NCBI RefSeq assembly: GCF_014646255.1
Contig: NZ_BMNC01000018.1
Coordinates: 1 to 64,000, forward strand
DNA from: Lentzea pudingi
Lineage (GTDB): Bacteria > Actinomycetota > Actinomycetes > Mycobacteriales > Pseudonocardiaceae
Direction: 5' to 3'
DNA length: 64,000 nucleotides
Shown: positions 28,537 to 35,785 of the stretch, in pieces
How the letters are laid out: each line of letters starts with the position of its first letter
How positions within the stretch are numbered: position 1 is the first letter of the stretch
Notes under the pieces: model-generated
The model's database searches: none
What the model saw: only the letters and a program-made list of their open reading frames with translations
What the model was told of the DNA's origin: nothing
Translations under genes and position numbers: made by a program

Positions 28537-29420
28537 TTGCTCTTCGAGGTCGCCTTCTCGTAGGCGACCTCGAAGGCCTCGGCCTCGGGCACCTCGATGT
28601 GCGGGACCACTCCGACGCCCTCCCAGTTGGTGCCGGAGACCGGGTTGATCGCGCGGCCGTTGGGGACGGCGGACTTGAGGTGCGGCCCGACCCGGTAGCG
28701 GTCGCCGGGATGCGCCCCGCCCTTCGTGGTCTCGCCGATGAGGGTGGCGCGCTCGTTCTGCCGCAGGTTGTAGCTCAGTTCCTCGGCGCCGGAGAACGTG
28801 CGGCTGCTCGTGAGGACGTAGACGGGTTTCTTGCCGCCGAACTTCGGGCCGGGCACGTGCGCGAGCGTCCAGAACTGCTGGGTGGTGTCTTCCGGGCGGT
28901 TGTAGATGTCGTTGAGGTGCACGGGTTCGTCGAAGAGGTAGCTGCAGATCAACGCGACCGTGTGCGGGTCACCGCCGCGGTTGTCGCGCAGGTCGATGAT
29001 CAGCGCGTCGGTGTGGGCGACGAGGTTCATCGCGGCGACGTAGGCCGGCGTGGCGATCTCGGCGTCGTGCAGCAGGCGGAGGTCGAGCAGGCCGACGTTG
29101 CCTTCCAGCCGCTCGACCTTGTGGATGCCGAACGCGTCCTGCTCGGCTTCCTTCTTGTAGGCCACCGGGTCCCAGGCCGACTCCTGGCCGGTCTCGGGCA
29201 CCTCCTCCGCGCTGAAGAGCAGGCGGAGGTGCTTGTCGCCGTTGACGGACTGGAGGTCCTCCGTCACCCTGGCCGCGAACTCCTCGTCATCGTCCACATC
29301 GGAGTAAGCGCCCTCTTCCAGGCGGGCTCTCAGAACCTTGGCGATTTCGGCTGCGGTGTCCGGGAAGACGTAGTAGGAGGCGAGCTGGGAGCACAGGAGT
29401 TCGATCTCGGGTTCGCGCAC
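28533..29420 (-). CDS. S41-family (C-terminal processing-like) peptidase, cytoplasmic
   Basis: 295 residues from GTG 29420. The N-terminal helical cap resembles the interphotoreceptor retinoid-binding protein-like S41 group (DGDKHLRL-type segment near 60-67). The protease core has ALIIDLRDNRGGDP (139-152) and catalytic Ser210 in TFSGAEEL; a Lys/His partner was not identified with certainty. No signal peptide and no PDZ domain are seen, so it may act inside the cell. Convergent with the TPR gene. Confidence 0.88.
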   Translation of the reverse strand: MREPEIELLCSQLASYYVFPDTAAEIAKVLRARLEEGAYSDVDDDEEFAARVTEDLQSVNGDKHLRLLFSAEEVPETGQESAWDPVAYKKEAEQDAFGIHKVERLEGNVGLLDLRLLHDAEIATPAYVAAMNLVAHTDALIIDLRDNRGGDPHTVALICSYLFDEPVHLNDIYNRPEDTTQQFWTLAHVPGPKFGGKKPVYVLTSSRTFSGAEELSYNLRQNERATLIGETTKGGAHPGDRYRVGPHLKSAVPNGRAINPVSGTNWEGVGVVPHIEVPEAEAFEVAYEKATSKSN

Positions 29421-29456
29421 GGGCGCACGATAACCGCGCGCCCGGCACCCGTCAGC

Positions 29457-30299
29457 TCAATTCCTCTGGTCCCTGGCGGAGGCGTAGAGGCACACCGCCG
29501 CGGCCGTCGCGAGGTTCAGGCTCTCGGCGGCGCCGTACAGCGGCACCTTCAATGAGGTGTCCAGCTTCGCGACGACGTCGTCGGGCAGGCCGTGGGCCTC
29601 GCTGCCGAAGACCCACGCGGTCGGCTGGGCCAGTTCGCCGTTCGCCGACGCCTCGACCAGGTCCTGCTCCGCGTACCCGTCGGCGGCGACGAGCCTCAGC
29701 CCGGCCTGGCGGCACGCGGCGAAGACCTCGTCGGCGTCGCGGGAACGGGCGATCGGCAGGTGGAAGAGCGAGCCGGTGGAGGCGCGCACGCACTTGCCGT
29801 TGTGCGGGTCGACCGTGTCGCCCGCGAAGATCACCGCGTCCGCCCCGGCCGCGTCGGCCACGCGCGTGACGGTGCCCGCGTTGCCCGGGTCGGAGACGCC
29901 GTAGAGCACGGCGACGAGGCGCGGGGTGCCCCGCAGCGCCGTCTCAAGGGGCTGCGGCACGACGTCGCAGACCGCGACGAGCCCTTGGGGCGTCACGGTT
30001 TCCGACAGCGAGGCGGCGGCCTTGTCGTCGACCTCGCTGATCCTGATGCCTTGTGCGGAGGCGGCCTGGAGCAGTTCGGCGTTGCGTTGCGCGGCCGGCG
30101 CCGTGACGAAGAGCTCGTGCACCTCGCCGGTCTTCCAGGCGAGTGCCTCGCGCACGGCCTGGGCGCCCTCGACGAGGAAGCGACCGGCCTTGTCACGGCC
30201 CTGGCGGCGGGTCAGGTGGCGAGCAGCAACGACCCGAGGTGTCCGTTCGGTGAACGGAGCTGCCTCGGGTCGGTGGTGTCCGTGCGGGTGCTGGCTCAG
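29457..30299 (-). CDS. TrmH/SpoU-family RNA 2'-O-methyltransferase
   Basis: About 280 residues. The N-terminal substrate-binding domain (GRFLVEGAQAVREAL) is followed by the SPOUT knot with LYGVSDPGNAGTVTRVADA, WVFGSEAHGLPD and VPLYGAAESLNLATAAAVCL, the three SpoU motifs. It is equivalent in position to tsnR after rplT in mycobacteria. Its target is probably 23S rRNA. Oddly, no ATG, GTG or TTG lies in frame between the rplT stop and the conserved N-terminal domain. The best candidate is CTG 30299, which overlaps the rplT stop and follows GGGGA by 5 bases. A hairpin at 30234-30268 lies inside this first stretch. Confidence 0.88.
   Translation of the reverse strand: MSQHPHGHHRPEAAPFTERTPRVVAARHLTRRQGRDKAGRFLVEGAQAVREALAWKTGEVHELFVTAPAAQRNAELLQAASAQGIRISEVDDKAAASLSETVTPQGLVAVCDVVPQPLETALRGTPRLVAVLYGVSDPGNAGTVTRVADAAGADAVIFAGDTVDPHNGKCVRASTGSLFHLPIARSRDADEVFAACRQAGLRLVAADGYAEQDLVEASANGELAQPTAWVFGSEAHGLPDDVVAKLDTSLKVPLYGAAESLNLATAAAVCLYASARDQRN
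30234..30268 (-). terminator. Hairpin just after rplT, inside the methyltransferase 5' end
   Basis: Two stacked stems: an inner perfect 7-bp stem (TCCGTTC/GAACGGA, 3-base loop) and an outer CCGAGG/CCTCGG 6-bp stem separated by a small internal loop. It lies 28 bases past the rplT stop. It could end part of the infC-rpmI-rplT transcript or limit expression of the methyltransferase. No U-tract follows, so read-through is likely. Confidence 0.45.
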
Positions 30300-30685
30300 G
30301 CCTTGTCCCCGAGCGGAGCGTTCACGTCGGCCGGGAGCGCCTTGCGGGCGATCTCGACGAGCGCCGTGAAGGCGGTGGCGTCGTGGACGGCGAGGTCCGC
30401 GAGGATCTTGCGGTCGACCTCGACACCGCCCAGGCGCAGGCCCTGGATGAGGCGGTTGTAGGTCATGCCGTTCGCACGGGACGCGGCGTTGATGCGCTGG
30501 ATCCACAGCTTGCGGAAGTCGCCCTTGCGCGCACGGCGGTCGCGGTACGCGTAGTTGAGCGAGTGGAGCACCTGCTCCTTGGCCTTGCGGTACAGCCGCG
30601 AGCGCTGACCGCGGTAACCGCTGGCCAGCTCGAGAACGGTACGACGCTTCTTCTGGGCGTTTACAGCCCGCTTGACGCGTGCCAC
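30296..30685 (-). CDS. rplT: 50S ribosomal protein L20
   Basis: 129 residues. Canonical start MARVKRAVNAQKKRR and core GYRGQRSRLYRKAKEQVLHS, with LWIQRINAASRANG further on. Assembles early on 23S rRNA and is an autoregulator of this operon in other bacteria. An 11-bp perfect hairpin stands 24 bases upstream. Confidence 0.98.
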   Translation of the reverse strand: MARVKRAVNAQKKRRTVLELASGYRGQRSRLYRKAKEQVLHSLNYAYRDRRARKGDFRKLWIQRINAASRANGMTYNRLIQGLRLGGVEVDRKILADLAVHDATAFTALVEIARKALPADVNAPLGDKA

Positions 30686-30709
30686 GGGTACATCCTGTCG
30701 ATCTCATGG

Positions 30710-30738
30710 GGAAACCGGCGTCGGGGGCCGGTTTCCCG
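30710..30738 (-). promoter_or_regulatory. Perfect hairpin between rpmI and rplT
   Basis: 11-bp perfect stem (30738-30728 with 30720-30710) and 7-base loop, in the 79-base gap between rpmI and rplT. It lacks a downstream U-run, so it is more likely an mRNA control or processing element than a terminator. L20 is known to repress its own mRNA in other bacteria by binding structured RNA, and this is a natural place for it. Confidence 0.5.
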
Positions 30739-30764
30739 AATTAGCTAGGGGGTGTCGAAGCGGG

Positions 30765-30959
30765 TCAGAGACCGAGCAGCTTCTTGATGCGCGGGGCGTC
30801 GTTGTCCGACACGACCGCGGTGCCGCTCATGCGACGCGTCACCTTGCTGGACTTCTTCTCCAGGATGTGGCGCTTGCCGGCCTTCTCCCGGAGGATCTTG
30901 CCGCTGCCGGTGACCTTGAAGCGCTTCGAGGTCCCGCTGTGCGTCTTGTTCTTCGGCAT
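30765..30959 (-). CDS. rpmI: 50S ribosomal protein L35
   Basis: 64 residues, highly basic, with the family start MPKNKTHSGTSKRFKVTGSG and the RHILEKKSSKVTRR segment. Second gene of infC-rpmI-rplT; 50 bases after infC. Confidence 0.98.
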   Translation of the reverse strand: MPKNKTHSGTSKRFKVTGSGKILREKAGKRHILEKKSSKVTRRMSGTAVVSDNDAPRIKKLLGL

Positions 30960-31009
30960 TTCCGTCCTCGTCTCGTGCTACCCACCGGAGTCGGGGGCGG
31001 GCGTGCGTC

Positions 31010-31621
31010 CTACGCCTCTTCCGAAGCGGTGTCGTCCGCCTCGGGCGCGTCGTCGTCGCTCTTGACCACGCGCGGCTTGATGTTCTTGTGCGGCGCCAAC
31101 ACCATGATCATGTTGCGGCCGTCCTGCTTCGGGTTCGACTCGACGAAGCCCAGCTCCGCGACGTCCTCCGCCAGCTTCTGCAGAAGCCTGTAGCCGAGTT
31201 CGGGGCGCGACTGCTCGCGACCGCGGAACATGATGGTCACCTTGACCTTGTTCCCGTGCGAGAGGAAGCGGGCCACGTGGCCCTTCTTCGTCAGGTAGTC
31301 GTGCGGGTCGATCTTCGGGCGGAGCTTCTGCTCCTTGATGACCGTCAGCTGCTGGTTCCGACGAGATTCGCGAGCCTTCTGCGCCGTCTCGTACTTGAAC
31401 TTGCCGTAGTCCATGAGCTTGCAGACCGGCGGGCGAGCCTGAGCGGCGACCTCGACGAGGTCGAGATCCGCTTCCTGCGCGAGTCGGAGCGCGTCCTCGA
31501 TGCGAACGATCCCGACCTGCTCACCATTCGGCCCGACCAGACGAACTTCCGGCACCCGAATGCGGTCGTTGATGCGCGGCTCGGTGCTGACGGGTGCACC
31601 GCGGTTCGAGGGACTTGTCAT
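31010..31621 (-). CDS. infC: Translation initiation factor IF-3
   Basis: 203 residues from ATG 31621, with AAGGA 7 bases upstream. The N-terminal domain (RINDRIRVPEVRLVGPNGEQ) is joined by a Lys/Arg-rich linker to the C-terminal domain (VKVTIMFRGREQSRPELGY). It ends in an acidic tail of about 20 residues, as in other actinobacteria. The start is an ordinary ATG rather than the rare AUU/AUC codon used for autoregulation in E. coli. Control may instead lie in the 200-base leader. Confidence 0.97.
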   Translation of the reverse strand: MTSPSNRGAPVSTEPRINDRIRVPEVRLVGPNGEQVGIVRIEDALRLAQEADLDLVEVAAQARPPVCKLMDYGKFKYETAQKARESRRNQQLTVIKEQKLRPKIDPHDYLTKKGHVARFLSHGNKVKVTIMFRGREQSRPELGYRLLQKLAEDVAELGFVESNPKQDGRNMIMVLAPHKNIKPRVVKSDDDAPEADDTASEEA

Positions 31622-31659
31622 TCACGTCCTTTGAGACTCGGTTGCGCCAAAGACAAGAG

Positions 31660-31686
31660 CCCCGTCGTCGAATGTCGACAACAGGG
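31660..31686 (-). promoter_or_regulatory. Attenuator-like hairpin in the infC leader
   Basis: 12-bp stem (31686-31675 with 31671-31660, two G-U pairs) and a 3-base loop, followed on the minus strand by CTCTTGTCTTT, which is rich in U. It sits 39 bases before the infC ATG. It has the form of an intrinsic terminator inside the leader, suggesting transcription attenuation. Confidence 0.5.
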
Positions 31687-31839
31687 CCCGCTTCCGACCG
31701 ATCTCACACCCGACCCGCTGACACCCGTGTGCCTGCGATCTGATGGACCGGACCCGGCCACCTCAAGAAGCGGTGAACGCGGGTGGGAGCGGGGCTCCAC
31801 TTGCCGCTCTCGCACTCACGAGAGCTGGTCGCGTCGGAA

Positions 31840-31862
31840 ATACTAGCAGACGCTCTTGTCAA
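31840..31862 (-). promoter_or_regulatory. Putative infC promoter
   Basis: Minus strand: extended -10 TGCTAGTAT (31848-31840). A perfect -35 hexamer TTGACA (31862-31857) lies only 11 bases upstream, too close for a normal pair, so the extended -10 may act alone. This gives a leader of about 210 bases. Between 31622 and 31907 there is otherwise no gene. Confidence 0.4.
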
Positions 31863-31907
31863 CCCCCGAATCGAGGCTCGGTGACATGCGCTTGCTTGAA
31901 TGTCGGG

Positions 31908-32249
31908 GTGACTGATCCGCTGGAAGACAGCATCCGTGACCTGGGCGATGTCCCGAGCATCGAGGTCATCAGCCGGGCGGCCGTGATGCTGCTGTCCGCC
32001 GCGGCCGAACGTCTCGGCCTCGCGGACCCGGACCCCGACAACTCCCCGCGCCGCGACCTCGACGAGGCCCGCCGCCTGATCACCGGTCTGGCCGGCCTGG
32101 TCACGGCCACCTCCGAGTACCTCGGCCCGCACGCCGCGCCCCTGAAGGACGGCCTGCAGTCGGTGCAGCGCGCGTTCCGCGAGGCCTCGGCCGTGCCGGA
32201 CGAGCCGGGGCAGGGCCCTGGCGAGAAGTTCACCGGTCCCGTCTACTGA
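31908..32249 (+). CDS. DUF1844-type protein next to infC
   Basis: 113 residues from GTG 31908. Predicted soluble and helical, with VISRAAVMLLSAAAERLGL and DLDEARRLITGLAGLVTATS, the pattern of the DUF1844 family commonly found beside infC in actinobacteria. Function unknown. Divergent from infC; its own ribosome binding site is weak and the message may have a very short leader. Confidence 0.75.
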   Translation: MTDPLEDSIRDLGDVPSIEVISRAAVMLLSAAAERLGLADPDPDNSPRRDLDEARRLITGLAGLVTATSEYLGPHAAPLKDGLQSVQRAFREASAVPDEPGQGPGEKFTGPVY

Positions 32250-32268
32250 TCCGCGCGGTGCGGGCCGA

Positions 32269-32925
32269 TCACTCGGCCCGCACCACCACCGGTTCCCACG
32301 GCTCGGCCCTGACTTGGAAGACCGCGCTGGCCCGTTGCCCGGTGGCCGCGCGGAAGCTGACGGTGGAACCGTTGTGCAGCGGCCCGACCTCCAGGTGCTC
32401 GACCGGCGGCTCGTCGTCGTACTGCTGGAGCCCGAGCACCCTCGAGCCCGGCACCACGGACACGGTGAGCTGCTCGATGACCGCGGGCCCGCCGAAGTAG
32501 CTGAGCCGGAACTCGTCGGGCGCGCCGGGCGTGATCGCGAACGTCGGCATGCCCCTGCGGCTGCGCTCGACCGCGATGAGCTCGGTGATCTCGTTGATCT
32601 GGGCCGTCGCCTGCTGCGCCGTGAACTGGGCCTCGTCCGCGAGCATGCGCGAAGCCGAGGCCTCCTCGGCCGCCTTCCCGACGGCCTCCTCGGCCTTCAT
32701 CGCCGCCTTCTTGGCCTCCTCGGCGGAGTTCTTCGCCTGGAACGCGCTGGCCGTGGCCTGCTCGACGGCCCGGCGCGCGGCCTGCGCCTCCTCCTGCGCC
32801 TTGCCGGCGGCCTGTTCGGCGGTCCTGGCGGCCGCCTGCGCGTGCTTGGCCTCCCGCGCCTGCCACAGGGCGACGGCCAGGGCGCACATCGCCACCACGG
32901 CGGCGATCACCGCGATCGCGATCAT
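32269..32925 (-). CDS. Membrane-anchored coiled-coil protein of unknown function
   Basis: 218 residues from ATG 32925. One N-terminal membrane helix (about 2-20) precedes a long Ala/Glu/Lys coiled coil (about 25-115, e.g. AEQAAGKAQEEAQAARRAVE). The C-terminal beta-rich domain (about 120-218) contains PDEFRLSYFGG and GLQQYDDEPPVEHLEVG. No enzymatic motif. The ATG overlaps the stop of the upstream membrane protein (ATGA), so the two are translationally coupled and probably form one complex. Confidence 0.75.
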   Translation of the reverse strand: MIAIAVIAAVVAMCALAVALWQAREAKHAQAAARTAEQAAGKAQEEAQAARRAVEQATASAFQAKNSAEEAKKAAMKAEEAVGKAAEEASASRMLADEAQFTAQQATAQINEITELIAVERSRRGMPTFAITPGAPDEFRLSYFGGPAVIEQLTVSVVPGSRVLGLQQYDDEPPVEHLEVGPLHNGSTVSFRAATGQRASAVFQVRAEPWEPVVVRAE

Positions 32926-33512
32926 GCCCGCACCCCCAGCGCCGCGAGCTGCCTCCTGGCGAGCTCGTCGATGACGTCCGTGTCTCCCGTCCGCCAGGCC
33001 ACGGCGGGATCGCCGTCGAACTTGCCGAGCTCCCGCGGGCTGAGACTGGTGAGCGCTCTCAGCGCCAGCAGGTCGGGCTTGTCCCTGAGCCGCGCCGTGT
33101 TCGCGGCCTTGCGCGCGTACCGCAGCCGGACCGGCAACCACGTGACGAGCAGGAAGAGGACGGGGATGACAACGATGGCGAAGGCGAGCCAGAACGCGGA
33201 CTCCTCCACCACGCCGATCTGCGCGTTGCCCGCGCTGGTCAGGGTTTCACCGGCCTTGCTGCCGTTGCCCAGCGCACCGGCCAGGTCCTCGCCCACGAAC
33301 GGCACGCCCTTGGCCTTGGCGGCGGCGTTGGTGAAGACGTCGCGGATGTTCCCACCCGCGTTGACCAGTCCGTCTCCTGGCGCCCGCAGTTCGAGCACCC
33401 AGTCGTGGACGGTGGTCGCCACCCAGGTCCAGAGCGCGATCCAGCCCACGGCGAGGAGGTCGGCGACCAGCTGACGCGTGAACCTGACAGGTCTGTCCGC
33501 GTACCACTTCAT
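32922..33512 (-). CDS. Two-helix membrane protein coupled to the coiled-coil gene
   Basis: 196 residues. Two membrane segments (about 17-37 and 107-130) flank an extracytoplasmic loop of about 70 residues rich in Gly/Ala/Asn. The C-terminal third is cytoplasmic and basic, then helical. Family not recognised. Four-base overlap with the next gene. Nothing in the sequence reveals a substrate. Confidence 0.75.
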   Translation of the reverse strand: MKWYADRPVRFTRQLVADLLAVGWIALWTWVATTVHDWVLELRAPGDGLVNAGGNIRDVFTNAAAKAKGVPFVGEDLAGALGNGSKAGETLTSAGNAQIGVVEESAFWLAFAIVVIPVLFLLVTWLPVRLRYARKAANTARLRDKPDLLALRALTSLSPRELGKFDGDPAVAWRTGDTDVIDELARRQLAALGVRA

Positions 33513-33588
33513 GCGCGGATCGTGTCACAACGTCAACAACGGCCCGGTGTGCCGCTGGGCACCCCGGACCGCCGTTGCGACGAACGGA

Positions 33589-33969
33589 TCAGTCGACGAC
33601 GGCGAGCGCGTCGATCTCCACCAGCAGACCGGCGGGCAGTCCGACGTAGACGGTCGTGCGGGCGGGCGCCGGGTCGGTGACGAACTCGCCGTAGACCTCG
33701 TTCAACTCCGCGAAGTGCGCGGTGTCGGTGAGGTAGACGCGGATCATCACGACGTCGTCGATGGACGCGCCACCGGCGGCGAGGACGGCGTGCAGGTTCG
33801 CGAACGTCTGGCGCGTCTGCTCGGCGACGGTGGTGCCGACGATGTCGCCGGACTTCGGGTCGAACGCGACCTGGCCCGCGACCTGCAGGATGTTGCCCTT
33901 GCGCACACCCTGCGAGAAACGGGCCACCGGCTGCGGCGCGTCAGCGGTCTTGATCTCAACCTTGGACAA
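33589..33969 (-). CDS. RidA-family protein (enamine/imine deaminase)
   Basis: 126 residues from TTG 33969, chosen because GAGGGAG lies 7 bases upstream; ATG 34002 is possible but overlaps IclR. YjgF/RidA fold with FSQGVRKGNILQVAGQ, VYLTDTAHFAELNEVY and VEIDALAV; the Glu near the end is the conserved active-site residue. RidA proteins hydrolyse reactive 2-aminoacrylate and related imines released by PLP dehydratases, so it suits a cluster with a D-serine/threonine PLP enzyme. Confidence 0.9.
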   Translation of the reverse strand: MSKVEIKTADAPQPVARFSQGVRKGNILQVAGQVAFDPKSGDIVGTTVAEQTRQTFANLHAVLAAGGASIDDVVMIRVYLTDTAHFAELNEVYGEFVTDPAPARTTVYVGLPAGLLVEIDALAVVD

Positions 33970-33980
33970 CGGAACTCCCT

Positions 33981-34727
33981 CTATCTCGGAACATAACCGC
34001 ATTCGACTGATGCAGCTTCGGCGGTGGCCAGCAGGTCGGGCAGGTGCGACAGCAGGCCCTCGTAGTCGAGCAGCACCTTCGGCACGGACATCGACACGGC
34101 CGCGAGCACTTCGCCGCGCGCGCCCTTGATCGGGGCCGCGATGCAGTGGATGAAGTCCTCGTGCTCGGAGTTGTCGACGGCGTACCCGTTGGCGCGCACG
34201 CGGTCCAGCTCGGCCAGGTACGCGGCCGGGCCGAGGATGGTGTTCTCGGTCAGGCGCGGGAACTCCATGCCCGCCAGCACCTTCTGCAACGCGGGCGCGG
34301 ACAGGTCGGCCAGCAGGATCTTCGCCACGGCCGTGCAGTGCAGCGGCGCGCGGCGGCCGATGCGCGAGTACATGCGCATCTGGTGCCTGGACTCGTACTT
34401 GTCGATGTAGATCACCTCACCGTCCTCGTAGGACGCGAGGTGGACGGTGTGGCCCAGGCGGGAGTTGAGGTCGCGCAACGCCGGTTCGGCGGCGCGGCGG
34501 ACGTCGCGTTCCTCCAGGGCGAGGTTCGCGAGGTCGAACAACGCCGTGCCCAGGCGGTAGTGGTGCACGCCGTCGCGTTGCACGAAGCGGTGCGACTCCA
34601 GCGTGCGCAGCAACCGCAGCGTCGTCGACTTGTGGACGCCGATCACGCCGGACAGCTCGTCCAGCGTCTTCGGGCCCGTCGCGAGCTGGTTCACCAGCGT
34701 GAGCGCTCTGTCGAGGCTCTGGCTCAT
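33981..34727 (-). CDS. IclR-family transcriptional regulator
   Basis: 248 residues. N-terminal winged helix (about 1-65; TLDELSGVIGVHKSTTLRLL) and C-terminal effector domain with GRRAPLHCTAVAKILLA and the DNSEHEDFIHCIAAPI signature. It starts one base after the stop of the kinase gene and precedes ridA by 11 bases. Its likely target is the palindrome at 35769-35785 in the divergent promoter region; this is inferred from position and symmetry. Confidence 0.93.
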   Translation of the reverse strand: MSQSLDRALTLVNQLATGPKTLDELSGVIGVHKSTTLRLLRTLESHRFVQRDGVHHYRLGTALFDLANLALEERDVRRAAEPALRDLNSRLGHTVHLASYEDGEVIYIDKYESRHQMRMYSRIGRRAPLHCTAVAKILLADLSAPALQKVLAGMEFPRLTENTILGPAAYLAELDRVRANGYAVDNSEHEDFIHCIAAPIKGARGEVLAAVSMSVPKVLLDYEGLLSHLPDLLATAEAASVECGYVPR

Positions 34728-35693
34728 CTACTCCTCCAGGCGGGCGGACGCCCAGGTCTGCGGGTCGGCGTGCAGCAGCGGAACCGTCACGTCGTCCGGC
34801 AAAGGATCTCCGACGTCCTCGGCGGTGAGCAACGCGGACGCCGCCTGCAGGTGCCCGGCGCGCAGCCGCACCGACGGGGACTCCCCCGCCAGGGTGGCCG
34901 CGAGGAAGCCCGCCGCGAACGCGTCGCCCGCGCCCACCGGTTCCACGACCTCGACCTTCAGCGCCGGCTCGAAGTACGACGCACCGCCTTCGAGCAGCGT
35001 CGCGCCGTCCGCGCCCTGCTTGACCACCAGGGACGCCGGACCGGGCAGCAACCGCCTCAGCCGCTGCGGATCCCCCGTGCCCCAGACGAGTTCCGCCTCG
35101 TCGGAGCCCGCCAGCACGACGTCGGCCATGTCCGCGAGCTCCCGCAGCACGCGCGGGTCGCGGTCGGTCCACAGCGCCGGGCGCCAGTTCAGGTCGAACG
35201 AGATGCGGAACCCGTGCCGCGGCCGGCGCAGCAGCTCGCGCATCATCGCGAGGCACGAGTCGGACAGCGCGGGCGTGATGCCGCTGAGGTGCACGAGCTT
35301 CACCTCGCCGAGCCCGAGCCGGTCGATCATCTCGAGGCCCATGCCGGAGGCCGCCGAACCGCGCCGGTAGTAGCGCACCGGGCTGCCGTGCGGCGAGGCC
35401 TCCTTGACGTACAGGCCGGTCGGACGGACCGGGTCCACCCGGACGCCGGACACGTCGACGCCGAAGCCGCCCACGGTGTCGAGCACCGCCATCCCGAACG
35501 AGTCGTCGCCGACGGCGCTGACCCAGGACGACCGCACGCCGAGGCGGGTCAGGTGCACGGCGACGTTGGACTCGGCGCCCCCGACGGCCCTGTGCCAGGT
35601 TCGCACCAGGTGCACGGGACCGGGTTCAGCCGGAACCATCATCACCATGGTCTCGCCGAGACACACGACACCGCCGACGTGATCGAACCGCAT
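34728..35693 (-). CDS. PfkB-family sugar kinase (2-keto-3-deoxygluconate kinase-like)
   Basis: 321 residues. Ribokinase fold: N-terminal LGETMVMMVP, GGAESNVAVHLTRLG, and the second PfkB signature with the catalytic Asp in VGAGDAFAAGFLA. Similar to KDG kinases, but substrate is not fixed by sequence. It heads the minus-strand arm (kinase-iclR-ridA) of the D-amino-acid module, which makes a non-sugar or an N-acyl/keto-acid-derived substrate worth considering. It is divergent from the dehydratase/aldolase gene by 85 bases. Confidence 0.88.
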   Translation of the reverse strand: MRFDHVGGVVCLGETMVMMVPAEPGPVHLVRTWHRAVGGAESNVAVHLTRLGVRSSWVSAVGDDSFGMAVLDTVGGFGVDVSGVRVDPVRPTGLYVKEASPHGSPVRYYRRGSAASGMGLEMIDRLGLGEVKLVHLSGITPALSDSCLAMMRELLRRPRHGFRISFDLNWRPALWTDRDPRVLRELADMADVVLAGSDEAELVWGTGDPQRLRRLLPGPASLVVKQGADGATLLEGGASYFEPALKVEVVEPVGAGDAFAAGFLAATLAGESPSVRLRAGHLQAASALLTAEDVGDPLPDDVTVPLLHADPQTWASARLEE

Positions 35694-35713
35694 GCGCGCT
35701 CCAGAGGTGTTCG

Positions 35714-35742
35714 TTGACGGCGGCGAGACCGAATGCTACACA
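35714..35742 (+). promoter_or_regulatory. Putative promoter of the D-amino-acid catabolic arm
   Basis: -35 TTGACG (35714-35719), 17-base spacer, -10 TACACA (35737-35742). The start of transcription would be near 35749, about 20 bases before the palindrome. Confidence 0.5.
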
Positions 35743-35768
35743 ACTCAGCATCACATCGCGCAATGGGA

Positions 35769-35785
35769 GTTGCAAAATATGCAAC
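35769..35785. promoter_or_regulatory. Perfect palindrome, candidate IclR operator
   Basis: GTTGCA-AAATA-TGCAAC, two perfect 6-base arms around an A/T-rich centre, in the divergent promoter region. It covers the first possible ATG (35779) of the PLP-enzyme gene. Size and AT centre suit IclR-type operators. No second copy was seen in the module. Confidence 0.55.
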
